From Nitrospirales bacterium (GTDB taxonomy: Bacteria > Nitrospirota > Nitrospiria > Nitrospirales > UBA8639): DNA of 64,000 nt. The stretch is from contig JAJEJG010000005.1 in NCBI GenBank assembly GCA_022828225.1, positions 124,001 through 188,000 of the forward strand, read 5' to 3'. The notes below the pieces were generated by a model. It was not told the DNA's origin and did not search any database. It worked only from the letters and a program-made list of their open reading frames with translations. Positions 53,938 to 62,085 of the stretch are shown here, in pieces. Within the stretch, counting starts at the first letter, position 1, and every line of letters starts with the position of its first letter. A program made the position numbers and the translations under genes.

Positions 53938-54085
53938 GGAACCTCTGATTTCTTGCACTATCGGGCGTATGGCTCCGTTGTGTCCTCGCTCAACCCTCGC
54001 CTGTCTCTCTGATAAGCATAAGCCTCGGGTTTCGCTCCGGGACGCCTTGCCCTGCATCCCGCTATCACAAGAAATCAGAGGTTCC
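53938..54085. mobile_element. MITE-like element, copy 3 (148 bp)
   Basis: Both ends carry the same A-to-C change relative to copies 1 and 2 (GGAACCTCTGATTTCTTG on each arm), so the inverted repeat is preserved. A 6-bp internal duplication (AAGCAT before AAGCCTCGGG) accounts for the extra length. TAAA flanks both sides. It is directly upstream of metK. Confidence 0.9.
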
Positions 54086-54845
54086 TAAACAAAAAGGCAT
54101 CCCCTGTCCATCCTGTCGGAGAGGAATGCCTTGTTGAAGTGTTAAAGAATCGGGTTGCCCGGAGCGTCACGGAGGGCACCCCAAAGACCGCCTACCATAA
54201 AGAACAACGAGGTAGATTTGTCAAACACAATATGCTCGCATTGAAAAAAATCCATTATTTTCAAAGAGTTGAAAGTATTTCACACGCAGGCGAAACCGGA
54301 ACGAACTCGAGAGTCCTCGCAGCTCATCTCGATCTAAGGACAAAGAGAACCCCCTCCTTGCACCCCCAGGAGTCTCCCATACCTTTCCCGCCGTGAACGG
54401 ATGCGGCAGATACTAAACGGATTTCAAAAATTTTTCAATGCCGGCAAGAATCGCATGATTGCAAAGACGACTTGATGACGAAGACCGAACCCACCCGGCC
54501 GGCCAAAATACCGGCCGCTTACTTGTTCCCCCCTCACCCCAGCTCCTTCGACCCTTCGACAAACTCAGGGCTCAGGACAGGCTCTCTCCCACGAAAAGGG
54601 GAGAGGGAGTTCATTTGTCGTATTATGCCTGTCCTGAGCGAAGTCGAAGGGCCGCGCTAATCAGACCTGCGGAACGATCATTCCATACGAAGACGGATCA
54701 TTCCTTCCCGACATTTTGTTGCATTGCCTGAACGGCAGGTGCTAAGATCCGCATTCAATTTTTTGCGCTTGAGGTGCGACTTCTCGCATTCCGGTGCAGG
54801 TGTGGGACTTGAAGAGACTCGTGAAGTTTCGTAAGGAGGCTTCTC
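54086..54845 (+). other. 760-bp intergenic region before the USP operon
   Basis: No supported gene. A hairpin AAGGCAT/ATGCCTT lies at about 54093-54131. Family R3 repeats fill 54541-54657 (AAACTCAGGGCTCAGGACAG, then CCTGTCCTGAGCGAAGTCGA). A weak promoter candidate for the operon is TTGCAT (54719-54724), 18-bp spacer, TAAGAT (54743-54748). The ORF at 54139-54396 has no recognisable features. Confidence 0.55.
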
Positions 54846-56897
54846 ATGTATAAAACCATCTACATCCCGGTCGACAATTCCGACCATTCCAATATGGCCG
54901 TCGACCTGGGTGTGCGGTTGGCACAGGAATTCGGATCGAAAATCGTCGGCAGCCACGTCTATGCCGCCAAGATGCACGACAAGCGGTTCAAGCAGATGGA
55001 AGCGGGCCTGCCCGAGGAATATCACGACGAAAAAGAACTCGACCGCCAACGCAAGATTCACGACTCCCTCATCACCCGCGGGCTCCAGATCATCACCGAT
55101 TCCTATCTGGACTACGTGGATCAACGGTGTACGGAAACCAATCTCCCCCTGGAACGCCGGTCTCTCGAAGGTCGCAATTGGAAGGTGTTGGCCGAAGACA
55201 TCAACACCAACGCGTACGACCTGACCATCATGGGCTCGCTCGGAGTGGGCGCCGTGAAAGATTCCGTGATCGGCAGCAATACCGAACGGGTCCTGCGCCG
55301 GGTTCGCAATTCGGACATGTTTATCGTGAAAGACCTGAAGCCCATGAACGGGGGGAAAATCGTCGTGGCCGTGGACGGCAGTCCGTACAGCTTCGGCGGG
55401 CTGAAAACCGGCCTGGCCCTGGGGAAAGCGCTGAACAAGCCGGTCGAGGCCATTTCCGCCTTCGATCCGTATTTCCACTATGCCGCGTTCCACAGCATTT
55501 CCGGGGTCCTGAACGAAGAGGCCGGCAAGGTCTTCCGCTTCAAGGAACAGGAAAAGCTCCACGAGGAAGTCATCGACAGCGGGCTGGCCAAAATCTACCA
55601 ATCGCACCTGGACATTTCCCGGGAAGTGGCCCAGGAAGAGGGGTCGGACATCCGCACCACGCTCCTGGACGGCAAGGTGTTCGAAAAAGTCCTCCAGTAC
55701 GTGCGCAAGGAACAACCCTGGCTGCTGATCGTCGGGCGGATCGGCGTGCACAGCGACGACGACATGGACATCGGCAGCAACACCGAAAACCTGCTCCGGG
55801 CGGCCTCCTGCAACATCCTGATCTCCAACAAGAAATTCGTGCCGCCGATCGACACCCAGGCGGAATACACCATCGCCTGGACCGAGGAAGCCCTGTTGCG
55901 GATGGAAAAGGTCCCGGTGTTCGCGCGCGGCGTCGCCAAGACCGCGATTCACCGCTATGCCATTGAAAAAGGGCATACCATCATCAGCAATTCGGTGGTG
56001 GACGACGCGGTGGGCGACATCCTGCCGAAGGGCGCCATGGATGCCATGAAAGCCCTGGGCGGGCAGCTCGACGAGGCCGGCATCGACCGCGACCAAATGC
56101 AGGCCGACGACGCCGTGGCCCAAGACCTGATGGGCTCGACCCTCAGCGGCATGGTCAACCAGGTGGTTGAAGAAACGGAGCCCGCGGCGAATCCGGCGGT
56201 GAGCCCGTCCACGCAATCCTACCTGGACCGCATGGCTCAGCCGTATTACGTCTGCGACGGATGCGGGTACATCGGGAAAGGCGCCCAGCCCGTCAAATGC
56301 CCGATTTGCGGGGGCGCGGGCGACGGATTCAAGACGGTCGACAAGAGCATGTTCGACGCCGCGGCCAAGCAGGAAGGGGTCTTGGAAATGCAAATGGCGT
56401 ACGACGACGTGCCCATGCAATGGACCAAGGACGCCAAGGAAGCCATCCGGGCGGTCCCCGCGGGGTTCCAACGCCGCCGCGCCAAAGCCAAGATCGAAAA
56501 GTCCGCGAGAAAACTCGGCATGACCACCATCACGTTGGAGTATGCCTCACCCATGATTGACGAAGCCGCCAACGAAGACTACACCCCGATTTTCGCCAAC
56601 AAGGAGGCGGAAGCGGAACAGCCTGCCCCTCAGTCGAACGGGCCGGCGCCCGACTCGCCCTACGATTGGGAGCCCGAGGCCTTGAAACGGTTGGAACGCG
56701 CGCCCGAAGGGTTCATGCGCGATTGCACCAGGGCGCTCATCATCAAGCACGCCGAAAAGCTGGGTACCACGCACATCACCATCGACGTGGCCAACGAAGG
56801 CATCGAGCAGGCCAAGCACACCATGGAAGAAGCCATGAAGTCCGGCAACGTCAAGGACATCATTGCCAAACTGACCGGCGCCGGCGCTCAACAATAG
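54846..56897 (+). CDS. Tandem universal stress protein fused to three PCP_red domains and a zinc ribbon
   Basis: This 683-aa protein has two UspA domains (about 1-160 and 168-330). Each ends with the ATP-type motif G-x2-G-x9-G-S: GSLG...IGSN and GRIG...IGSN. Next comes a PCP_red-like domain (about 340-390, WTEEALLRMEKVPVFARG), a rubredoxin-like four-Cys ribbon near 467-490 (CDGCGYIG...CPICG), and two further PCP_red-like domains (about 524-570, WTKDAKEAIRAVPAGF; about 606-655, WEPEALKRLERAPEGF). PCP_red is otherwise known as the small C-terminal domain of the protochlorophyllide reductase B subunit. TAAGGAGG precedes the ATG. The next gene starts seven bases after the stop and also ends in a PCP_red domain. 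The fusion suggests nucleotide sensing linked to a redox or tetrapyrrole-related partner; function unknown. Confidence 0.85.
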   Translation: MYKTIYIPVDNSDHSNMAVDLGVRLAQEFGSKIVGSHVYAAKMHDKRFKQMEAGLPEEYHDEKELDRQRKIHDSLITRGLQIITDSYLDYVDQRCTETNLPLERRSLEGRNWKVLAEDINTNAYDLTIMGSLGVGAVKDSVIGSNTERVLRRVRNSDMFIVKDLKPMNGGKIVVAVDGSPYSFGGLKTGLALGKALNKPVEAISAFDPYFHYAAFHSISGVLNEEAGKVFRFKEQEKLHEEVIDSGLAKIYQSHLDISREVAQEEGSDIRTTLLDGKVFEKVLQYVRKEQPWLLIVGRIGVHSDDDMDIGSNTENLLRAASCNILISNKKFVPPIDTQAEYTIAWTEEALLRMEKVPVFARGVAKTAIHRYAIEKGHTIISNSVVDDAVGDILPKGAMDAMKALGGQLDEAGIDRDQMQADDAVAQDLMGSTLSGMVNQVVEETEPAANPAVSPSTQSYLDRMAQPYYVCDGCGYIGKGAQPVKCPICGGAGDGFKTVDKSMFDAAAKQEGVLEMQMAYDDVPMQWTKDAKEAIRAVPAGFQRRRAKAKIEKSARKLGMTTITLEYASPMIDEAANEDYTPIFANKEAEAEQPAPQSNGPAPDSPYDWEPEALKRLERAPEGFMRDCTRALIIKHAEKLGTTHITIDVANEGIEQAKHTMEEAMKSGNVKDIIAKLTGAGAQQ

Positions 56898-56903
56898 GGA
56901 GCC

Positions 56904-58268
56904 ATGGGCAAGTCACTCCCTGTCATCAATGGCCCGCAACAGGAAGGGTTCGACACCCGCGTCACCGGGTTCACCTCTCCCGGGGCCGGTCCCGGCGACG
57001 GCCGGACCGTCGATGACTTCAAGCCCTACCTCGTCGCCCTGAACCTCACCAAACGCTGCAACCTGAAGTGCGACCACTGTTATCTGGACGCCACCACCAA
57101 GGCCGGCGGAGGCTCCGACGAACTTTCGACCGAAGAATGCTATCGGCTGATCGACCAGATCGCCGAGGTCAATAAAGGCTGCCTCCTGGTCATTACCGGG
57201 GGCGAACCCCTGGTCCGGCCCGACATCCTGGACATCGCCCGCCACGCCGTGGCCCAGGGCTTCATGGTCGTCTTCGGCACCAACGGCATGTTGATCAACG
57301 ATCGCCTCGCCCGCGAACTCGTGGAGATCGGCGTCATGGGCATGGGTATCAGCATCGACTCCCTGGACGCGGCCAAACATAACGCGTTTCGCGGGATTCC
57401 CGGGGCCTGGGAAGCGGCGGTCGCGGGCATCGAAGCCTGCAAACGGAACGGCCTGCAATTCCAGGTGCACTTCAGCGCCCAACCCATGAACTACAAGGAA
57501 TTGCCGGACGTGATCGACTGGGCCCACGGCCTGGGCGCGCGCGTGCTGAACGTCTTCTTCATGGTGTGCACGGGCCGCGGCGAGGAACTGACCGACATCA
57601 GCCCCGAACAATATGAGGAAGTGCTGGCCTTTCTGGTGGAGAGCCAGGACCGGTACCCGGACATGCTCGTCCGCGCCCGGTGCGCCCCGCACTTCAAACG
57701 GCTCGCGTATGAAAAGGACCCCGACTCCCCGATCACCAAGGCCCAAGGGTACATGGGCGGAGGCTGCCTGGCCGGGACGAACTACGCGCGGGTGACCCCC
57801 AACGGCGACCTGACCCCCTGTCCCTACATGCCCCTGTCGGCCGGGAATATCCGGACCACCAGTTTCGTGGATTTGTGGGAGAAGTCGGACATCTTCGACT
57901 CGTTCCGGTACCCCCACCTGAAGGGCAAATGCGGCGACTGCGAATACAGCGAGATCTGCGGCGGCTGCCGGGCGCGACCCTACGTGGACCACGGGGACTG
58001 GATGGACGAGGACGAGTGGTGCCTGTATACGCCCAAAGGCGGGGAAAAAATCCAGGTCGCGTTCAACGTGCCCGAGGAGGTTGAAGTGGAGTGGGACGAA
58101 GCCGCTGAAACGCGGTTGAGCCGCATCCCCTACTTCCTGCGCGCCATGGTGAAAAAAGGCACCGAACGGCACGCCCGCGAGCACAACATCCCGCGCATCA
58201 CCGTCGAACTGATGGAGCAGCTTCGCCAAAAACGCTTCGGTAACGAAAAACCGGTGTTCAAATTCTGA
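56904..58268 (+). CDS. Radical SAM/SPASM protein with C-terminal PCP_red domain (NirJ/AhbD-like)
   Basis: This 454-aa enzyme has the radical SAM cluster motif CNLKCDHC near residues 52-59, GGEPL near 98, and a SPASM-type C-terminal Cys set: GGGCLAG, LTPCPY, CGDCEYSEICGGC and EWCLY. Organisation resembles NirJ/AhbC/AhbD haem-pathway enzymes, which modify sirohaem or coproporphyrin side chains. A PCP_red-like domain closes the protein (WDEAAETRLSRIPYFLRAMV, about 394-440), matching those in the preceding protein. The gene is tightly spaced between the USP fusion (6 bases) and the membrane protein (stop and start share a base). Haem-related substrate is inferred, not shown. Confidence 0.87.
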   Translation: MGKSLPVINGPQQEGFDTRVTGFTSPGAGPGDGRTVDDFKPYLVALNLTKRCNLKCDHCYLDATTKAGGGSDELSTEECYRLIDQIAEVNKGCLLVITGGEPLVRPDILDIARHAVAQGFMVVFGTNGMLINDRLARELVEIGVMGMGISIDSLDAAKHNAFRGIPGAWEAAVAGIEACKRNGLQFQVHFSAQPMNYKELPDVIDWAHGLGARVLNVFFMVCTGRGEELTDISPEQYEEVLAFLVESQDRYPDMLVRARCAPHFKRLAYEKDPDSPITKAQGYMGGGCLAGTNYARVTPNGDLTPCPYMPLSAGNIRTTSFVDLWEKSDIFDSFRYPHLKGKCGDCEYSEICGGCRARPYVDHGDWMDEDEWCLYTPKGGEKIQVAFNVPEEVEVEWDEAAETRLSRIPYFLRAMVKKGTERHAREHNIPRITVELMEQLRQKRFGNEKPVFKF

Positions 58269-58795
58269 TGAATGCCCTGCTGGCCACGCTGTCCGATATC
58301 AATAAGATCATTCCCATTGTCAATCACTGGCTGCACCTGCTCTCGGCCGTCGTATGGATCGGCGGGCTCGCGTTCCTGGTCCTGGCGGTGACGCCGGGAC
58401 TCCAGTCGTCCGTGCCCAAGGAATACATCAAACCCATCTGCGACACGTTCTACAAGCAGTATCGCAAGGTGGTCGGCATGCTGCTGGTCGTGATCCTCTT
58501 CACGGGCGGCATCAACCTGCATTACGTGAGCGAAGCCATGGAAATGCAGACCGGCTTCGGCCTGTCCAACAACGCCAAGTACCTGACGGTCTTCTTCATC
58601 AAGCTCACCCTGGTGCTCGGCATCCTGACCCTGTTCCTCTACACCGTCATCTTCCGCATCGACCCCACGGGCGACGAAGACGAACAGGAAAAAGAAGAAC
58701 AAACCGTCGAACCCATCCCCTTCCAAAAAGCCGGCCTCTGGATGGGCATCTTCATCATCCTCTGCGCCGCCGCCATGAAACATTTGCATCTGTAG
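58268..58795 (+). CDS. CopD/HemJ-like four-helix membrane protein
   Basis: This 175-aa inner-membrane protein has four hydrophobic helices. The first carries NHWLHLLSAVVWIGGLAFLV with paired His residues, and the last ends KHLHL. The His-bearing first helix recalls CopD-domain proteins and the haem-linked HemJ family; I cannot separate the two. A charged loop (DPTGDEDEQEKEEQT) lies between helices 3 and 4. Its start codon overlaps the radical SAM stop, making it the third member of the operon. It could bind haem or anchor the system to the membrane. Confidence 0.75.
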   Translation: MNALLATLSDINKIIPIVNHWLHLLSAVVWIGGLAFLVLAVTPGLQSSVPKEYIKPICDTFYKQYRKVVGMLLVVILFTGGINLHYVSEAMEMQTGFGLSNNAKYLTVFFIKLTLVLGILTLFLYTVIFRIDPTGDEDEQEKEEQTVEPIPFQKAGLWMGIFIILCAAAMKHLHL

Positions 58796-58804
58796 GTTCC
58801 CGAT

Positions 58805-58953
58805 ATTGTCATTCCGAGCATCGCGAGGAATCTCGTAGCATCCCCGACTCCCCTTCCGTCATCCCCGACCTGATCGGGGATCCAGTGTCTTTATCTCTTG
58901 TCTTTCCCTCTTCTGTCATCCTCGACATTTTTAATCGGGAATCCAGTGTCTTT
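58805..58953 (+). repeat. Tandem R1 repeats and related units after the USP operon
   Basis: Two inverted R1 copies lie at 58858-58892 and 58915-58953. Before them is a GTCATTCCGAGCATCGCGAG unit that recurs as GTCATTCCCAGCGCAGCGAG near 60658. No gene lies between 58796 and 59079. Confidence 0.8.
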
Positions 58954-59079
58954 GCCTTTGTCTTTTGCAGTCGTAGCCGCGCCATCTCATGGCGCATTCC
59001 TCCCCTTTGTGGTTGGTCAGCCAAGAAGTAACAAGGCCGCCTGTTGACAAAAGGCACACAACATGAGACGGTTTCGTTC

Positions 59080-59349
59080 ATGCATGAATTTGGCTGGGAC
59101 GATGAAAAGAACGCGTTTCTTGAAAAGACACGAGGAGTCAGTTTTGAAGACGTCCTTTTTCACATTCAGAATGGCGACGTCCTGGATATTGTCAGGCATC
59201 CCAATGAGTCCCGCTATCCGAACCAACGGATCATCGTGTTGAACGTGGACGGGTACGTGTATTTGGTCCCATACGTGAAGCAGAAAGGAACACGGTTCCT
59301 CAAATCCATCATCCCAAGCAGGAAAGCGACAAAGGAGTACCTCACATGA
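59080..59349 (+). CDS. BrnT-like toxin
   Basis: This 89-aa protein begins MHEFGWDDEKNAFLEKTRGV followed by SFEDVLFHI, the layout of BrnT/RelE-type small toxins (W-D-x-x-K-N... G-V-S-F-E). Arg/Lys-rich C-terminal FLKSIIPSRKATKEYL matches the end of the fold. It overlaps the antitoxin start by four bases. Start chosen at ATG 59080; an in-frame TTG at 59044 is less likely. Confidence 0.78.
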   Translation: MHEFGWDDEKNAFLEKTRGVSFEDVLFHIQNGDVLDIVRHPNESRYPNQRIIVLNVDGYVYLVPYVKQKGTRFLKSIIPSRKATKEYLT

Positions 59350-59627
59350 AAAACTCTCTCAAATTAGACCCGGAAGAAGTGAAGATCCTCCAGGACTTTG
59401 AGCATGGGGAATTGACCAGCATCAACAACTTCAAAGAAGCGAAGCGTCAACTGGAAGAGGCGGCCCACGAATCTCTTCAGAAGGACAAGCGAATCAACAT
59501 TCGGATCTCGTCCCGCGACTTGAACAGCCTGCAAAAAAGGGCGGCAAAGGAAGGCATGCCCTACCAAACCCTCATCTCCAGCACACTCCACAAATTCGTA
59601 ACGGGGAAATTGAAAAGTATCGAGTAG
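59346..59627 (+). CDS. Ribbon-helix-helix antitoxin of the BrnT-like toxin
   Basis: This 93-aa protein has KRINIRISSRDLNSLQKRAA, a ribbon-helix-helix DNA-binding strand/helix, then GMPYQTLISSTLHKFVTGKL, the typical CopG/BrnA-like C-terminus. The charged N-terminal half would bind the toxin. Overlap with the toxin stop shows coupling. Confidence 0.8.
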   Translation: MKNSLKLDPEEVKILQDFEHGELTSINNFKEAKRQLEEAAHESLQKDKRINIRISSRDLNSLQKRAAKEGMPYQTLISSTLHKFVTGKLKSIE

Positions 59628-59658
59628 CGGATCAAACAAAACCGCCCTCTCCCCCTCC

Positions 59659-59693
59659 GTCATCCCCGACCTGATCGGGAATCCAGTGTCTTT
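59659..59693 (-). repeat. R1 palindrome copy
   Basis: Inverted copy reading GTCATCCCCGACCTGATCGG and onward to CCAGTGTCTTT, between the two toxin-antitoxin modules. Confidence 0.85.
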
Positions 59694-59811
59694 GGTTTTG
59701 GGTTTTGTCGTCGTAGCCGCGCCACCTCATCGCGCTTCCTCACTTGCCTCCGGAAGTAGCGACCAAACGCACTCTCGGCAAAGTCAGTTGCTGCACGAAT
59801 ACCGCACGCGG

Positions 59812-59840
59812 TTGATTTTTCCTTCCTTCCTCCGTATATT
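59812..59840 (+). promoter_or_regulatory. vapBC promoter
   Basis: -35 TTGATT (59812-59817), 17-bp spacer, -10 TATATT (59835-59840). GGAGG follows at 59848-59852, eight bases before ATG 59861. Confidence 0.8.
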
Positions 59841-59860
59841 GATCCATGGAGGATTTATCG

Positions 59861-60115
59861 ATGCCACTGAATATCAAAGACGCCGAGACGCAAGCCTTGA
59901 CAAAACGGCTCGCAAGCCTGACCGGAGAATCGTTGACCCAAGCCGTCAAACAAGCCGTCCAGGAAAGACTGGCGCAGGTGGAAAAAACCCGTGGCGCCAT
60001 CCGGCTTGCCGATGAACTGGATCACATTGCGCTGCATTGTGCTAATTTACCTCGCCGCGACGGGCGGAGTGCGGAACAGATCATCGGTTATGACGAACGA
60101 GGCCTTCCGGTCTGA
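59861..60115 (+). CDS. vapB: VapB-type antitoxin
   Basis: This 84-aa protein begins MPLNIKDAETQALTKRLASL with TGESLTQAVKQAVQERL, the PSK/VapB-like DNA-binding N-terminus. The C-terminal region ending IIGYDERGLPV is the usual toxin-wrapping tail. ATG 59861 is chosen over 59846 because GGAGG lies properly upstream. The stop overlaps the vapC ATG by one base. Confidence 0.9.
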   Translation: MPLNIKDAETQALTKRLASLTGESLTQAVKQAVQERLAQVEKTRGAIRLADELDHIALHCANLPRRDGRSAEQIIGYDERGLPV

Positions 60116-60543
60116 TGGTGGTCGACACGTCGGCACTCATCGCCATCATGCAAAACGAACCGGAACGCCACCGTTTCAATGAATTGATCGAAGCGGCGCC
60201 GGCCACCTATGTCAGTGCCGCCACCCTGCTCGAGACCCGGATGGTTCTGTTTGCCCGATCCGGCGACAGCGCAGTCCTGGCGTTGGATGCCTTCCTTCTC
60301 AAGAGCCGCATGATCGTCATGGAGGTCTCTCCTCGTATCGCCGACGTCGCCTTCGATGCCTACCGGAGGTACGGTACGGTCAGCGGTCATGAAGCGGCCC
60401 TGAACTATGGCGACTGCTTTTCTTACGCCTTGGCCAAGCATTTGGCCGTCCCACTTCTGTTCAAGGGCGGTGACTTTTCGACAACGGACATCCGGTCGGC
60501 CGCAGACGAGCACACGGAGCATCATCGACCTACGGCCCCCTAG
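60115..60543 (+). CDS. vapC: VapC-type PIN ribonuclease toxin
   Basis: This 142-aa PIN-domain nuclease keeps the acidic residues: Asp4 in VVDTSALIA, Glu in AATLLETRM near 42, and Asp in NYGDCFSYALA near 100, with a further Asp in KGGDFSTTDI. It probably cleaves tRNA or rRNA as in the family. It overlaps vapB. Confidence 0.93.
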   Translation: MVVDTSALIAIMQNEPERHRFNELIEAAPATYVSAATLLETRMVLFARSGDSAVLALDAFLLKSRMIVMEVSPRIADVAFDAYRRYGTVSGHEAALNYGDCFSYALAKHLAVPLLFKGGDFSTTDIRSAADEHTEHHRPTAP

Positions 60544-60939
60544 CGGCGACCCCGAGCCCTCACGGCGACGCGGATATCTGATCCCGATCAAGGCTGGTCG
60601 GGCCGCACTCCGGCGCGTTGCGATATCCAACTCGTCAAGAATGGAAGATGTATCTGTCATTCCCAGCGCAGCGAGGAATCTCGTAGTTTCGACTTCCCTC
60701 TTTCCGTCATCCCCGACATTCTTAATTGGGAATCCAGTGTCTTTAGCCTTCGTCTTTTGTCTTCGTAGCCGCGCGATCTCATCACGCTCTTTCTCCCTCG
60801 CCCTCTGGGAGAGGGTTAGGATGAGGGCGGCTGTCATCCTGAGGCGCAGGATCTCGTAGTTTCCGCTTTTCCTTTTCTGTCATCCTCGACATCTTTAATC
60901 GGGTCGGCTTTACTGTCTATCAACTTTGCATAGCTTTCT
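60544..60939 (+). repeat. Gap filled with dispersed repeats
   Basis: No gene is seen in this 396-bp gap. It contains a GTCATTCCCAGCGCAGCGAG unit (about 60656), an R1 copy at 60706-60744, a CCCTCTGGGAGAGGGTTAGG hairpin near 60800, a GTCATCCTGAGGCGCAGGAT unit near 60834, and a truncated R1 (60879-60907). Confidence 0.75.
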
Positions 60940-62058
60940 TCAGATTTCCTGCTCCTCTGCTTCTTCTGACGTAAGAAATGGGCAATCCGTCCAGTCGCTT
61001 TCCAGCTTGGCCATATCGGTCATCACGCGCGGAAGACCCCGCCCTATCGACGGCAGGCTCTGTGTGAGTTCGATCAGGACCCTGTATCCATCATCTCCAG
61101 GCAACAACAGCATATAGTCGAAGACACGAAGCTGACGCTCGCGAAACACCAGTACAGGAGGGGACTCCGGATATTCCTTGCCCCTCGCCGCTCCGATTTC
61201 GACCTTATGGTTTTTGTTGAACTGACTATATACGCATGGCCGTACTTCAACGTCCGCGCGTGTGCCGTCTGCCCCGACATGCGTGAGATAGACACGCTGT
61301 GTCTTGTAATCCGCAATACGGAAATACTGTTGAACAACATCCGTGTTGAAATGTACTTGCGCCCAACGACCGCCCGCTTTGGGCACTTGTGCTATCAGGA
61401 TACGATCAAAGATCGGGGTCGGTGTAGGCCTGCGGGCGGGTACAAGTACCCCTCGCCGCCGCGGCTTCCGAATGACGATGCCACCCGCTTGCCGCGCTCC
61501 CTTGATTGGCCGAATGATGTTCCGCGCTGCTCTCTCCAGCGCCTCGTCGTCAATTGACCGCAGTTTATCCGCATGGCGCTCCAGAAATTCGTCGAGCGCT
61601 GAAAGATCAATCTCATCAATGCGATCAGCTACAATGACCATATAGCCTTCAAAATTATTCATTAGTCCGCCGGGAGTAAGGTTTCCAGAACCGACTATCA
61701 ATGTTTGCCGGCCCTCTGGGTAACTAAAGTGCGAGAGTTTTGGATGGAACAACGACGCAGTCTCATTCCAGAACACCCTCGGCCGGAAGTGCTCATGACG
61801 TTGTTCCAATACCTGCAACCGTTCCAACGTCAGACGGTTCGTTACAGCATCAAGCCCGACGAGAAGGTCTACTTCGCCGTCGCCGTGAATGAATTTTTCG
61901 ACAATTGGATCTTCGAGTAGACAATCTACCCCGTCACGCGACGCGAACGCATAGACGCCTCGCCATGCTACTGCATCGACCACAGCTTCAATGATTGCCT
62001 CATAGAGGTAAGTCGTCTCAGCATGAGTCGGGTCCTGGATGCAGAAACGAAACTCCAT
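60940..62058 (-). CDS. PLD-family restriction endonuclease (NgoFVII/BfiI-like)
   Basis: This 372-aa protein carries one phospholipase D-type active motif: FHPKLSHF with His and Lys of the HxK signature near residues 106-108, followed by GSGNLTPGGL (about 123-132). Such single-HxK nucleases work as dimers and cut DNA without metal (BfiI, NgoFVII). The C-terminal half (about 200-372) probably recognises DNA, as in BfiI, but I cannot assign its fold. It follows two DNA methyltransferase genes on the same strand, which supports a restriction role. Confidence 0.8.
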   Translation of the reverse strand: MEFRFCIQDPTHAETTYLYEAIIEAVVDAVAWRGVYAFASRDGVDCLLEDPIVEKFIHGDGEVDLLVGLDAVTNRLTLERLQVLEQRHEHFRPRVFWNETASLFHPKLSHFSYPEGRQTLIVGSGNLTPGGLMNNFEGYMVIVADRIDEIDLSALDEFLERHADKLRSIDDEALERAARNIIRPIKGARQAGGIVIRKPRRRGVLVPARRPTPTPIFDRILIAQVPKAGGRWAQVHFNTDVVQQYFRIADYKTQRVYLTHVGADGTRADVEVRPCVYSQFNKNHKVEIGAARGKEYPESPPVLVFRERQLRVFDYMLLLPGDDGYRVLIELTQSLPSIGRGLPRVMTDMAKLESDWTDCPFLTSEEAEEQEI

Positions 62059-62085
62059 TCACCTATCCTCAGATACCAGTCATAG

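Noticed and set aside
49945-54085. CRISPR array suggested by repeated units
   Set aside because: The three copies are 142-148 bp with terminal inverted repeats and are spaced by whole genes, so they are MITE-like.
53910-54140. SAM or SAH riboswitch upstream of metK or ahcY
   Set aside because: The upstream sequence is a MITE and repeat DNA; no conserved riboswitch core was seen.
54139-54396. 85-codon plus-strand frame upstream of the USP operon
   Set aside because: No ribosome site, no recognisable features, low-complexity region.
54678-56471. 597-codon open frame on the minus strand
   Set aside because: Antisense to the USP/PCP_red fusion, which has a ribosome site and clear motifs.
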